A stretch of 64,000 bases of DNA from Laccaria trichodermophora (lineage: Eukaryota > Basidiomycota > Agaricomycetes > Agaricales > Hydnangiaceae): the NCBI GenBank assembly GCA_018417955.1, contig JACTVC010000018.1, positions 1,116,001-1,180,000 on the forward strand. The letters run 5' to 3'. The position numbers and the translations under genes are program-made. Positions 1 to 12,200 of this stretch are shown here, piece by piece. Position 1 is the first letter of the stretch. The number at the start of each line of letters is the position of its first letter. The notes below the pieces were generated by a model that worked only from the letters and a program-made list of their open reading frames with translations, had not been told where the DNA came from and did not search any database.

Positions 1-600
1 GTGCTAGACTTCGGCAATCTTCGCACTTTAGAGGCCATCGTAAGTTTGTCAAGAACGGTTGCATCTTTGCAACGGAAAACGCTTGAAACTCTCCGTTACC
101 GAGGTACGTTCCGGCGCTGTTTCTGCGTTTTTACAAGGATTGAATTTTATCGCGGTACTCGTTATGTTAGTAAATTTCTTACAATACGAATGCGCAAATC
201 TCGCCAAATGGAAGAAGAAAATCCCCTCGTCGACATTGAAAAGATTAGACTTCGTTCTCACCGTTGAACCTAGATTCCGAGATCCTCAGTGTGGACTTGC
301 ATCGGATGTTGTCGACATAAAAACGCGGGAGATTAATTTCAGTACAAAAAAAACTAAGATACCCTAGTCGAAATCCGTTCTCAACACAATAGCTCATGAC
401 CATAGCCATATGGCTTTTTCTTAATCAAACATCAATGTCAGAATGAACACAATGACATTCGAAATGAGTAAGGTATCAAGCTAGGTGCTACAAAAGTATG
501 GTTATCTAGCAATACAAGTGGATTTCTCATCTATAGGGGGGATGTGGACCTTCAAGTTGGCGAAGTAAAGTTCAGCGGTGCGGCCTGCGCACCGGTGCTA
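1..600. other. No gene recognised
   Basis: Several short open frames cross this stretch on both strands, but none has a recognisable motif, a splice pattern that extends it, or a signal peptide. It is downstream of the DUF6593 gene that ends at 601. I see no repeat or RNA gene here. Confidence 0.5.
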
Positions 601-1294
601 TCAAGCCAAGTTCCTGCCAGATTGGAACAAAACAGTCGCAACGACAGAGACTTCCAGAAGCCCTGCATGGATTGCTTGACTCGTGATCTCCATTACGACT
701 TTGTTACCGGCTCGGTTAATTCTGACGAGCTGCTCGGGAGGGCTGGGACCTGTAGTGGACAACTAGATGCAAAATCAGCATCGTCGGCGCCAAGGATTAC
801 AGAAAAAGCACATACCACAATCGATCCGCCATTGGGAACCCAAGCGTATGGGCGTCCACCAAAGGTCATGGTTCGGTAGCTACGTTGTGTCAGTCACAGT
901 ACAGAAGATTTTGAAAACGCGTGTACCTGAGGTCAGGAGAAAGTTGCAGCCAGAGGGAGGTGGCTTGTCGGTTGACGATATTAACGACCTCAACCCAGGG
1001 ATGACTCTGCCATCCAACCCTCGCAACGGGCTCGCCATTTGGTTTAGTAATCGTAGTGGACGTCTGGTTCGTTGCGATGATCAAATAGGGCTTTCCTCCC
1101 GGGCCCTTTACGGCACAATTCAGAACGTCGGTGAACTCGAACACCAAATTTGTTGGAGGGGAAGAAGTGAAGGCAGGGAGTGCTCCGAATGTCGGCGGAT
1201 GAGAGGCGTTAGCATTCCATCCTTGGTCATTAATTGAGTGAGGGTTTTGTGGGTTGTGCCAGCCGCCCTGGGCATAAGGATTGTTGGTTAACAT
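601..1294 (-). CDS. DUF6593 domain protein, 197 aa, three exons
   Basis: The function of the family is unknown; it is widespread in mushroom-forming fungi. Splicing exons 1294-927, 879-816 and 762-601 gives an unbroken 197-residue frame. The introns (880-926, 47 nt; 763-815, 53 nt) have GTACAC..TAG and GTATGT..TAG ends, and the first has a CTGAC branch site. The N-terminus is rich in Asn, Gly, Pro and Trp. The middle has the repeated beta-strand pattern of the family, including RTMTFGGRPYAWVPNG across the first splice junction. The C-terminus has EVSVVATVLFQSGRNLA, close to the GLL..VV..LLLQSGRN ending usual in DUF6593 proteins. No signal peptide or membrane helix is seen. Without the introns the frame would stop early, so the coding match across both junctions is the main support for the model. 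Confidence 0.85.
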
Positions 1295-2246
1295 GGTTAA
1301 GATGCGCTAGAGGTGTTAGAAAGAAGGAAAGTATGTCGTTGAGTCGATGAGGATGTCGATGTTGAACCACCCTTAAATACGATCCTCTGCAAGCGAGTCC
1401 TACGACAGTAAAACGGCATGGATGGTGATTCATGAAACGGTCAAACATGCAACGGAAGGCACCTCGGGGTGCACAGAGAGAGACGGAACACTGGATTGTA
1501 ATGGCTCCTCGACAAACCATCTCAACTGACAGTTTGAGCGCTTCGGTTGGAGTGGTAGGCGGAAATTCCTCAGGGGGCGCCCTGAAAAACACTTGAAGGA
1601 TTATGAAGAAATCGAGGGCGCACCTCGATCACAACTAAGCAACCACGCAGCATAAGAGTTCGTGGCGGGAGGGAGAGTACCGGATTGCGCTGCGATCAAG
1701 GTCGTTGGCGCTTATTCTGAAGTTCGACGTGGGGGCTGTGATTCCGCGTGCGTGGCACCGGTACCCGAAGAAACCCGAATAAAGGGTTACGGGCGAAATG
1801 TATTGGAAACCATCCCTCGAGGCTCAACCAATGTGACATAGTTCTCAGAGGAAAGATGACCCTTCAATGCTGTCAACCCCTGGTCAACCCTCTTGAACAT
1901 GTTGCATCACTTGTGAGCCTAGAAACCGGAGCAAGTGATCCCGAACGAACCAATTAATTACCATAGATTTTATGCGGAGCTTTCAAGGTTCAAAAGTACC
2001 CACGACATGTAGGAATATCGTTGTGAGGCGCTATGACTGGCGTAATGAATGAGGAGTCCCACAACCGGCTGTAAACCCTCATTAGAAAAGGGACCCAGTT
2101 TGTAAATTTGTGATTTCGACATTCATTTGGAGACTTGATGGAGACATAACAAAGTAGTTCGGAAGTTACCAAGATACGTTACATAGTTTGCTTCGGCTAT
2201 TTGACCTTCTCCTACATTAACTGACGCATTGAACAGTCTTTTACGT
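1295..2246. other. Intergenic, no gene recognised
   Basis: About 950 bases between the start of the DUF6593 gene and the end of the superoxide dismutase gene. The short frames here on either strand match no family I know and do not extend through plausible introns. It presumably holds the DUF6593 promoter and the dismutase 3' region. Confidence 0.5.
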
Positions 2247-3010
2247 TCATAGCTTGTAACTGGCACCCTCAGAAAGTCGCTTTTCGGCTTCCTCGAAGTT
2301 GATGACGGACCAAATGGCCTTCAGATACTTTTCAAAGGGTCAGTACTACGCAGTGACGAATTGAATTAAATGCGTACATCAGCCTTAACGTTCAGGTACT
2401 GGAGATAGAAAGCGTGCTCCCAGATGTCAACCCCAACGATAGGAAAGATATGGAGAAGTGGGTCCTGGTTAGGAGTAGTCGCCAGCTCAAGGCGGTTGGT
2501 CGTGGGGTTGAGTCCCTAAATGTATACATCAACAAACATCGTAGATACAAGTCACAGCTAAAATGACTCACAAGCCAGCCCCAGCCAGATCCCTGAATTC
2601 CAAGCGTCGCCTCGTTAAATTGCTTCTTCAAATTGTCGAGGCTACCAAAATCGCGTTCGATGGCCTGCTTGAGAGGTCCATCCTTCAAGACCCCGCCTGT
2701 TCCTTTCTTCACTTCAGCAGAAGGAGCGAGGTTCTTCCAGAACAGAGAGTGGTTGATATGTCCTACGAAATGGTGAATGCGATATTAATCATTTTGCCCT
2801 ACACTTACCTCCGCCGTTGAATTTGAGTGCAGCCTGAAGTGCGATGCGCTCCTTGGGAGTGGATGCGCGTGCATAGGCGGCCTCTGCTGCGTTCAAAGCA
2901 TTGACGTAAGTCTGGTGGTGCTTCTTGTGATGAAGCTCCATGATCTGGCGAGAAATATAAGGCTCGAGTGCATCATAGGCGTAAGGGAGGTTAGGGAGAG
3001 TGTTAGCCAT
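2247..3010 (-). CDS. Manganese superoxide dismutase, 203 aa, four exons
   Basis: Converts superoxide to hydrogen peroxide and oxygen. Exons 3010-2809, 2762-2572, 2515-2378 and 2327-2247 join into 612 nt. The introns are 46, 56 and 50 nt. Family marks in order: [16 protein letters not shown] and the [17 protein letters not shown] helix (first metal His), GHINHSLFW (second His), GSGWGWLGLNP, and [11 protein letters not shown] (metal Asp and third His). All four metal ligands are present. The length fits the Mn/Fe family. The start at 3010 gives [13 protein letters not shown] with no N-terminal extension, so no mitochondrial targeting peptide is visible. The enzyme may be cytosolic, a known arrangement in some fungi, or an upstream exon may have been missed. 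The Mn rather than Fe assignment rests on overall similarity. Confidence 0.93.
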
Positions 3011-3469
3011 GATAATGAGGTCGTTGTTGGGGTGAAAGGTTGAAGAAGCGGAGGCGATTGAGATTTATAATACCATGAAATCGTGACATCATAGCACGTG
3101 GGGTCTAGATCTGGCTGGCACGCTTGTCGGGTCGGGCTCATTTCAAATTCCTGCAATTGCTCGTTAAAGTAGCCCATTCTTCTTGATTCCGTAAATCTGT
3201 AAGTGCAAAGGATGATGGTTCCAATTTGAATATGGGAAGGATGCTACTTCTGGGTCTGAGTGGAATTTCAACTTTTTACAGTATTCTTTTCAAATTTTCA
3301 CAGGGCATTCACAATGAACATAAACCCACAGGGAATATCTGAACCAGAGATACAGAGACGGTGACCGTTTATAGGGAGTACAACATATGGAATAGAAAAA
3401 ACGTAATGTAGATGCGAAAAGCTGACATTCATGGGAGGGATCGGTTCCAATGTCATAAGAGAAGGGGGT

Positions 3470-4332
<863 letters not shown>

Positions 4333-5089
4333 TTGCGCGCTTGAGTTGTGGTTCCTTCAAGATCAAGATGTGTTCGAAATGTGCGTTGATTGTAACGGTG
4401 GGAAGGGGGGGAACAAGGATCTCCAGTTGAAAACTGCTGAGTAACCCTTGACAATTGCAGTTCTCACGCTGCACGAGCCATTCTGAACATTTTGAGCCTC
4501 GGAAGATTGCTTTGGAATCCATGTCACTCGCCACAGGTGAAACAATTTTGATGAGGATTTCGATGGATGATCCTTCTGGAATATAAGCAACATACACACT
4601 GAAGCATTATGGACGTTTGGAGAGGAATATAAAAGTGAATTGCAATGGAGGGGTAGAGTTTTGGGAGATCAGTGTTGCAGCGGTACTGCGGGGGTCGCCG
4701 AGCGGTGATCCGTCGGCATATTGGCCGCATCCGAGTCAAACTTTACTTACGCGTAGGTCCATACCTCTCGCAAACCTTTACTGCCTCAGGAGTCACTGTA
4801 ACCAAAATGTAACATCACCAGAGTGTGTCATCGATCAGTTTAAGTATTTCCAACAGCAAAAACAGCAAAGGGTATTGTCAAGGTACTGTTCAAGGTTTGT
4901 GAAGTCGCCGAGTCTGAGCTTTCTTATCACACTTGTCGCAGATGGTGTGCAGCAAATTGTGACATTATTGAGCAAGTAAGTCAATTATGTGGAGGGGAAA
5001 TCCCAATTGAAAACGACATTACTAGCAACTGAAGGAGTAGGGACAGAGTTCGAGTAGGCGAATAGCCGCAAGTCCGGAGCAATTATCCC
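4333..5089. other. Region upstream of histone H3, no gene recognised
   Basis: About 750 bases between the H3 start and the end of the next minus-strand gene. It should contain the H3 promoter. I looked for a divergent histone H4 gene, the usual partner, and found none. The open frame at 4617-4979 on the plus strand has no recognisable motif and no splice extension. Confidence 0.45.
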
Positions 5090-6110
5090 CTAGTTGCTGG
5101 TAACAACAAACGCCTAGAATAGAAACAGAGATGAACAAAGACTATGTTTCAGCGTAATGAAAAGCTTACCACAGAACAAGCGTTGGGATGTGCCAAGGCG
5201 AATGAAACCGTGTCGCCGACAAGCTGGAGATAAGATTTGCCGGAGGGATCCCACCAAAGGGTCGACCCGGGTTTACCTACAAGTGAGGACTTCAATCTGC
5301 AAGATAGATGCCCGAAGTATACTAACTTAAATCAGAATTGACCCATTGAGCTATAAATGGGAACAGCATGAGGAGATGGACAGCGAGCGAATAAACTCAT
5401 ACTTACCCGTCAAGATACTCGTAGTGGTGTCAAAGTTCCAAAGGAAAGATTCTGAGTTCGGCTAGCCTAACTTTTAGTTTTGAAGTGCACGGTTGTGATC
5501 AATGACATACATAGACGTTGCTGTAGGTGTTTTCTACAGAAGTGGGAGGCGCATTGGGGTCAGCTGGGGATATCAGCATTTTCCAAAAGGGGAGACTGGA
5601 ATGAGAGGCGCACTGTGCAAGGTACCAACTAAGCCACAAGTAGCTCTACGGAAAGTTAGTGTAGCATGACGCTAATATGTATTTGAACTAACTGAGGACC
5701 ATCAACCAGGTCACCTCCCGCAAAACCGAGATACGGATACACGCTGAATCCCTGTAATGGAGTCATTTTACATACTGACCCTTAAAATGGTCTGAAACAT
5801 ACGCTGATGGTGATCTCGACAGTGCTTGAACCAGTGCAGGGAGAATCAAACGATATTTGCATCGCGGCGTTCGGGTCGTTGGTGAGACCGTAACCGTATC
5901 TAATGGTCCTGCTTGAGTAACTAGGCATAACGGTCGTGAAACACTTACTCTTGACTCCCGTCAGCGGGAAACGAGTTCTTGACGTATCCAAGGAAATTGT
6001 TTGAGCTTGGATGGTAAACTCTGATATACTTGTTGTTGTAGTTGCAACTACATCGAAACCTGAGTAGAGGATCAATGCTATCACGCTTTGCAGCCTTACA
6101 AGATACTAGA
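5090..6110 (-). CDS. Putative secreted protein, multi-exon, structure only partly resolved
   Basis: I do not recognise a named family. Several adjoining minus-strand segments read as exons of one gene. Around 6095-5955 there is a hydrophobic stretch followed by a Thr-rich segment that could be a signal peptide. Near 5700-5760 is GFSVYPYLGFAGGDLVDGP, near 5530-5580 is ADPNAPPTSVENTYSNVY, and near 5415-5455 is SFLWNFDTTTSILT. The last exons carry LVGDTVSFALAHPNACSV|AFVVTSN and a TAG at 5090, behind a clean GTAAGC..TCTAG intron. The start codon and some inner junctions (5300-5420, 5580-5650) could not be placed, and one join gives a stop, so the gene may be damaged. The upper limit given is approximate. 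Confidence 0.45.
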
Positions 6111-6378
6111 TGGGGTCGAGCGCTTGTCTGCCAAGAATTTATAGGTTGTAAGTTGACCAGAATCTTGAATGAGACTCACGCTGGACGCGGGTAGGCCCGC
6201 TGAGAGACCTTGGTGGAAGAAGCGGAAGACCCGCTGCTAGACGCTTTGCGTTGGTATTAGATCGGATCGCTGCATTGGATTGGCGTCTATGATGTCGGGC
6301 GTGCGACGATGCGAGGGTGGATTGAACGAGCGTGAGGAAAAGAAGGACGACGATATTTCGAAGGTTCAGCAGTCTATA

Positions 6379-6902
6379 CTATGCTATATCAGTACTTCGG
6401 CAGGCCCTCTCAGTCGGCGGTCACAAATGTCACATTTTTTGGCGCATGAACGTGACAGACCGTGACTGGCAAAGAACTTCGCCAATTCTTCGTTTTTTTT
6501 CGACGAAAAAAGCGGAGTTAGGTTGGATTACTGTACTATTCCATTCAATCCGGCAGGGCCCATGACGCGTTACCGCCCAGCCGAAATTTTGATTTCGGCA
6601 CTTGTAGAATTTGGCCGTGACAAGGCGAAAAATTCGGCAGTACAGCGCCGCAGGCCGCGAAATTCTGCTATGTTGAGACTGTTACCGCGAAACAGTTTCG
6701 GCACGGGAAGAAATAACCCGTTACAAGCGTTACATTTCGGCGATTTTGAAGGCCGCGTGACGCGTTACTGCCGAATTGAACGAAATACTACAGTATGCCC
6801 AGAAGGCCCTGTCTCAAATTTTGTGGCAGGATGTTTTGAGGAAAGTTTGAGATCAGGAAAGTGCCGACTCAGAGGGTCTGCCAAAGTACTGATAGGGCAT
6901 AG
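6379..6902. mobile_element. Inverted-repeat element with TA flanks (Tc1/mariner-like MITE)
   Basis: The ends form an inverted repeat of about 40 bases: the left end reads CTATGCTATATCAGTACTTC and the right end, reversed, CTATGCCCTATCAGTACTTT. Both continue into GGCAG.CCCTCT.AGTCGGC. A TA dinucleotide borders each end (6377-6378 and 6903-6904), as expected for a Tc1/mariner-type target duplication. The 524-bp interior has CG-rich palindromic segments and no transposase, so it would be non-autonomous. TA flanks are weak evidence on their own; the length of the inverted repeat is the main support. Confidence 0.6.
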
Positions 6903-7986
6903 TACTTAGGACGAGAATGAAAGAAGGAGACAAGGAATGGTTGGACACGTCATCACAGAATTTTTTAGTAAGGTTGATGATGGAGAAAGCACCAAATTGG
7001 GTAGCGTGCGGCCCAAAAATACCCGAATTGTACTCTCGCCGTTGAGTGGGGAAACTTGAACTTTTTGTCTGGTCATTGAAGAAATCCTCGTGCCAAGAGA
7101 TGTTTGAAGCATGAATTGTCTGCTGGGAAATGTACGTCGACTGGCGAGCGGTAAGTTGAGATAACCCAGATTCACCCCGGAAGGGCCGAATTTTGATCGC
7201 AAATGGAACACTGCCACGAGATCATCTGGGTGGAGGAGGTACTTAGGTGGACTCGAGGATGATGAGACTCAGAGTAAGCACTTCATGAGAGTTGAAAAAA
7301 ATGGGTAATGTGTCTGCCGACGTTACTTGAAATCAGATAAGATAAACAAATCATCACGGCAATCGCCGGCACCTGCCTATTGGCATCAATTTCTTTTCTT
7401 CGTCTTTTTCCTTCATGCATCGTAAACTTCTCCCAACCCCACCCTGAGAAGTCGCCTCTCATTCAAAGAATCTTTGAGCATTGTGCATTCATGCACACAA
7501 ATAATGATATGGAGGTCATTTTATCCCTCGGAGGGTATGCTTGAGTTTGGGAAATATTCGCGTCCGCTTCTATTTCATGATAATGACGTGTTGCACTATG
7601 TATTGATGGAGACAGTACTTGTTGGCACGCGTGAGAGGTGTTGCTTTTCGCTTGTTGATAGTTGTGAGGCGATTCTGTCGCGGTGGGATGTTATAATTCT
7701 TGTCAGGCCGTTGATTGCGAATGGAGTCAACTTGGCTCCATTCGCAAGCTAGAATAGTAACCCTAATATCTGGTACCCAAGGCGCTCAAAGTATACATTG
7801 TGACGCGTTGCACTACAGGCGCCAAAAGTGCAGGATTCAATATGAGGCAAATAGAAGTGTCTAAAAATACTCGCTTCCGTACTTTTGATAAATTCGTTTT
7901 CTTTTCACACACCTCCCGTTCATTAACGCACAAGTGCCCCACTTGCTTTCCCGACACCCCAACTACGAATAACCTCCCTGAAAAAA
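6903..7986. other. Intergenic region with an unrecognised 103-codon open frame
   Basis: The stretch upstream of the cupredoxin gene. A minus-strand frame at 6906-7217 (103 codons) begins inside an open segment and has no recognisable domain; it could be one exon of an unseen gene or chance. The rest has no convincing coding signal. Short A- and T-rich segments at about 7280-7440 look like ordinary upstream sequence. Confidence 0.4.
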
Positions 7987-8991
7987 ATGAAGCTCCTCGC
8001 TATCGCTTTTGCCTCATCTGTGGCATCTCTTGCTTCAGCCTCGATAGCAAGTGCCCACTAATGTTGTTTGAATCATGTTATCTGACCAGAGCATCAAGGT
8101 GGTTAGAGTCGGCGCCACGTCGGGCGCAGAAGGCGGCATATTTCAGTACATTCCCAACACTTTCAACGCAACAAATGGCACTACCGTCACCTTTCAATTT
8201 ACTGGAGCGTACGCCACTCGATCTCTTCTTGAACGTGCACCAAATAAACAGTCTCAAGTCCAGGAAACCATACCGTCACTCAATCAAGTTTTGCTGACCC
8301 ATGTGATCCCCTCGCTGGAGGCTTTGACTCTGGCTGGGTATCCATTCCCTCCAGCCCAGCACTGACTGCTGCAGATACGCCAGAATGGAATTTGACCATC
8401 ACCGATGACACCAAACGTGAGTCTCTACTCTGCCAAATCCTCCACGATGGATTTTTGGAGTTGACGACAATTTCCCAGCCATTTGGTTCTTCTGCAAACA
8501 GATATTGCCCAGCGCCCATTGCACGTCAGGTACCCGTCTACGACTCTTGTTCATGGAAGCTTTTGTTGCTAAAATTTGGTGAATTAATTAGGAATGGTTG
8601 GAGCCATCAACGCTCCCACCACCGGGAACAAAACATTTGCTGCCTTCGAAGCCGCTGCAAAAGCGTTCAAGGGTACACCTGCGGTAAGTGTTATGCCGTA
8701 ATTCTTCCTAGGAAGGATTTAAATGTCAATTCTTCCCATCAGCAAGTTGAAGGAGGCCTCGTTGGAGTGGGTGCGTCAGCGTCCGCTGGTGTTGGTCCAG
8801 TTCCTAGCGGGGTGAAGCTGTTGACGGCGTCGGCAATCGCCACAACTTCTACAAAACCCTCCGCCGCAACTAGCTCTGGTTCAGCGGCAGCTGCTCCAAG
8901 CTCAACTTCTAAGTCGAGCGACGCAAAGAAGCTTTTCGCAAGCTCCTTTGTGGTGCTCTTGGGAACAGCGATCGGCATTAGCTTGGCATAG
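7987..8991 (+). CDS. GPI-anchored cupredoxin-domain protein, 242 aa, six exons
   Basis: An extracellular serine-rich blue-copper-like protein, a family common in fungal cell walls; the reaction is not known. Exons 7987-8046, 8090-8208, 8259-8416, 8479-8529, 8592-8683 and 8743-8991 join in frame (729 nt). The N-terminus MKLLAIAFASSVASLASA is a signal peptide. The cupredoxin fold follows (VGATSGAEGGIFQYIPNTF, TVTFQFTGAPGNHTVTQ, then DPC.PL..GFDSGW). A full type-I copper set is visible: His in GNHTV, Cys in WFFCKQ, His in AHCTSG and Met in GMVGAI. Residues 180-220 are Ser/Ala-rich and the last 25 are hydrophobic, as for a GPI signal. The first intron (8047-8089) starts GCAAGT, so it is a GC-AG intron; without it the frame stops at once. 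Confidence 0.9.
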
Positions 8992-9285
8992 AGCTAGTAT
9001 TTAGAGTCGAGATATATTTTCTGCGAGCTGAAGGAACGAGAATATCTTTCAAGATGCTATTTAGCATATTTGGTTTATGAGCATTTCATGCGCTGCAAGA
9101 CCAGCCCGCTAATAATTTAGCTGTACATTCGTTAGACTCGGGACTCGTCTTTTTGATGATCTGAGTGCCGCCAGTCGCTCTGATCTTAGTTAGGTACGTC
9201 ACCGCAAAGTTATTCGCAAGAGATACGACTTGAACAAGTAAAGCGGTAATTGCTGCAATCACACCAAGCTTGTTATGGGCGTCAA

Positions 9286-12200
9286 TCACCATCTCGAGGG
9301 GCTTCAAAAGGTTAAGATTTCATTCAGAAACAGGTAGAACACGAAACGTACCCAAATGCAGCTTGCCCACGGGCCAGGGTTTTCAACGGAGTGCCAAGAT
9401 AGTCGGCGGTATTGTAGAAAACATTATTACCTGTAACGGCAAGGCCATGAAGTTGGCACTCAAGAAGGGAAATGACTCACCCCACCATGCCTGAATATTG
9501 TTCAACCCAATAGTTCCATTTTTTGGATATTGTAAGCTGGAATCAATTCCTATTTACCGCCGGACCATGGACCATAGGAAGAACAACAGACCAGAAGAAT
9601 ATCAATACCACGGATATGGCCACTCCCGAATCAAGTGCAGCGGAGAGAACGTCTAACAATTAAATAATAAAAATCTTGTGACAGTTTGTTAAAGAGAAAC
9701 ATACAGTTATACTTGGTCCACCAAGAAAAATGACGGCGTCTGATGAGATATTGGAAAGTGAAGCCCACAATCGCCCACGTCACGTAGTTCACTGCATTCG
9801 CAGGCGGAATTCGGCCAGTTCCCGAAAGAACAACGCTAAGGAGTCAGTAAATAAACAACAGAAGCAGTTACAAAATGAAACGACATGCGGGAAGCTAGGG
9901 GAATGAGCGCAAGCTCGAATTGGGAAAAAAATATTCCGCACTTTATGTACCGAACCCACGAGTTCGGGAATCTTCTCGATAGAAGCCACGCAATGATTGG
10001 TAACAGAACACCCAGAGGGAAAAAGAAAACGAGGGCTTCTCGGAAATATCAGCAAGAGGATAAGACGCCAGAGCGACTCGCTGACCACTACGAGTAAAAT
10101 AAAGGTTCAATCCTGGAAAACTTTTGCTTGGACTTGCCACATACTAATAAATTTGGCCCTTCGAGAACTGTCGCGCAGGACCAATGACGCCCCAAATAAT
10201 TGAAGCAGTCCCAAAGACCTCGGTGTTGGGACAGATGAAGCTAGAGGCACATGTCAGTCGAAGTCATTATCAGGACTGGTCATTTCACTCTTACCCGCTT
10301 TTTTGCAAAGGATCACACATGTCACTGGAACAAGAACAGCAACCTGAGCGGGAAAGCGTAGTTCAACAGTCGACCTTACGATATATTGGTGAACATCCAA
10401 GCCTGAACAGCAAGTTGAGCGGTGCCTGCGATTACGGCGCAAACAACCTATGGTCATCAGAAACAGTCAAAGTAGGGCAGAAAGAGGGAGAGGTACTTGA
10501 GCGAAAAACATTGTTCTCGGAGGTATCTTCATGTAGCTTGGATTTCGATTTTTTTTCTTTCAGTTTTGTTGCATGGTAAAACAAGGGCACTCACTGTCCA
10601 AGTTTAAAGTCGGAAGAAAAGGTCAAGGCTTCAAAGTCGTCAACATTTGAGAGAAGAAATAGGATTGTCAGTCATACCTTGCGCCATCGTGATGTATCCC
10701 CATGTCTTGAACAACATCATGGCGATCGGACGACCAGGTAACATATACCCAATGATAAGTTCCGCAATAACGCTGGGGCGCAATGAACTGTTGGGATTCG
10801 GGGGGTAGGAAGTTGAACATACTTTAAACCGACTTGCTGGTTCGTAATGGCTTGTATCATCCCGATTGGAATCACATACATGAAGGCTAACTTCCCACAT
10901 GAATATCAACAACATCACCTAAGAGACGACCTACAGATAGCTGTGGCCAAAATAAACGCTTGCGGGGGCGGGGAGAATTTAGTCCTTGGGCAAAACTGAG
11001 CTAGTGTCAACTTACCCCACACAGGTAAGCCAGTTTCCAGGACCTCAATAGATACAACCGCAAAAACGAACATGACGACTGAATTTGTGAGGTCAGCGAA
11101 CAATCACACTCATGGAAAAGACGTACTAAATATTACTCCGTAATACCACTCCGGCACCTGTTTGTACTTCGACATCAGACGTGCATGAATATCGGGCTGC
11201 TCTTTCAGAGAGCGGCGGGCTTGGGACCAGATCTGCTTCCGATAGAAGAGGAAGGCATGCGTAAGCGTCGCCGTAATCGCAGCAAAGGAGAGCCCGTATG
11301 ACAGGGCAAATGTAGCTCTGACAACAATATCAGTCATTTGACGCTGGGGGTGAACGCAGAACAACTTACGACAAAAAGAGGGGACTGTAGGCTTCATATT
11401 CAGCGACATTTAGCGATGCGTCTGCGTTGATGATCCGCGAGACATTGTAGGGGAGGCCTTTGTTATCGAATGAATTTCTTGAAGATATCCTTGACTCATA
11501 ATTCAGAAGATGTCAGTTGTGAAAGTTATAAACGAACGGGAGGTATTGAGTATTCCAGACGTTTGTATACTAAATTCATCAGTGGCGCGTTCAGCAGGCA
11601 AAGGACATAGACTGACGTAGACAACGGGAACGAAAAACCCTAAGTTATGATAGAGTGAGAAAGGATAAGATCTAGTGACCAATGTTGAAGCGAGCTTACA
11701 ACAGAAAAACACAAACCCGCAGACAATATTGACTTCTGCCCACCCTAACGAGAGCTGTCAGCAAGGGCTCTCCTAGTTATTTCACTATCCGAAGAACCTA
11801 CATGGCGTCGCGAGACTGGGTGATTGCACATGTTAAGAAACAATACGCGTGCTCTTATTTGAAGACTCACGGGCTCCCGATGTAAGCGATTTGAGCCCAA
11901 TCGAACGAGACGAGGCTGTTGAAAATTGAGAGGCGATTAGACGGAGTTCACCAGCGCAAGACGGTTCATACCTCATCCCCTAAATTGTTCGAGGAGATGT
12001 TTCAGACGAGTGATGAGAATTGGACTGCCTACCATGCCATGGGTAAATCTGCAAACCAAGGGTGATAAACCATAGGTGTCATTAAGGAGATTATAGAGCT
12101 CACCCAAACATTTGGTTGACGATCTGAATCGCAAGGCGATTAGTTGAACCACATGCTAGGTAGATCTTACTCACCACATTTCGAGGCACGATCCAACAGA

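Noticed and set aside
880..926. Frameshift in the DUF6593 gene at about 890
   Set aside because: A canonical 47-nt intron with a CTGAC branch site explains the change of frame.
4333..5089. Possible divergent histone H4 gene next to H3
   Set aside because: No H4 motif such as RLARRGG or TVTALDVVYALK can be read in any frame or splice combination there.
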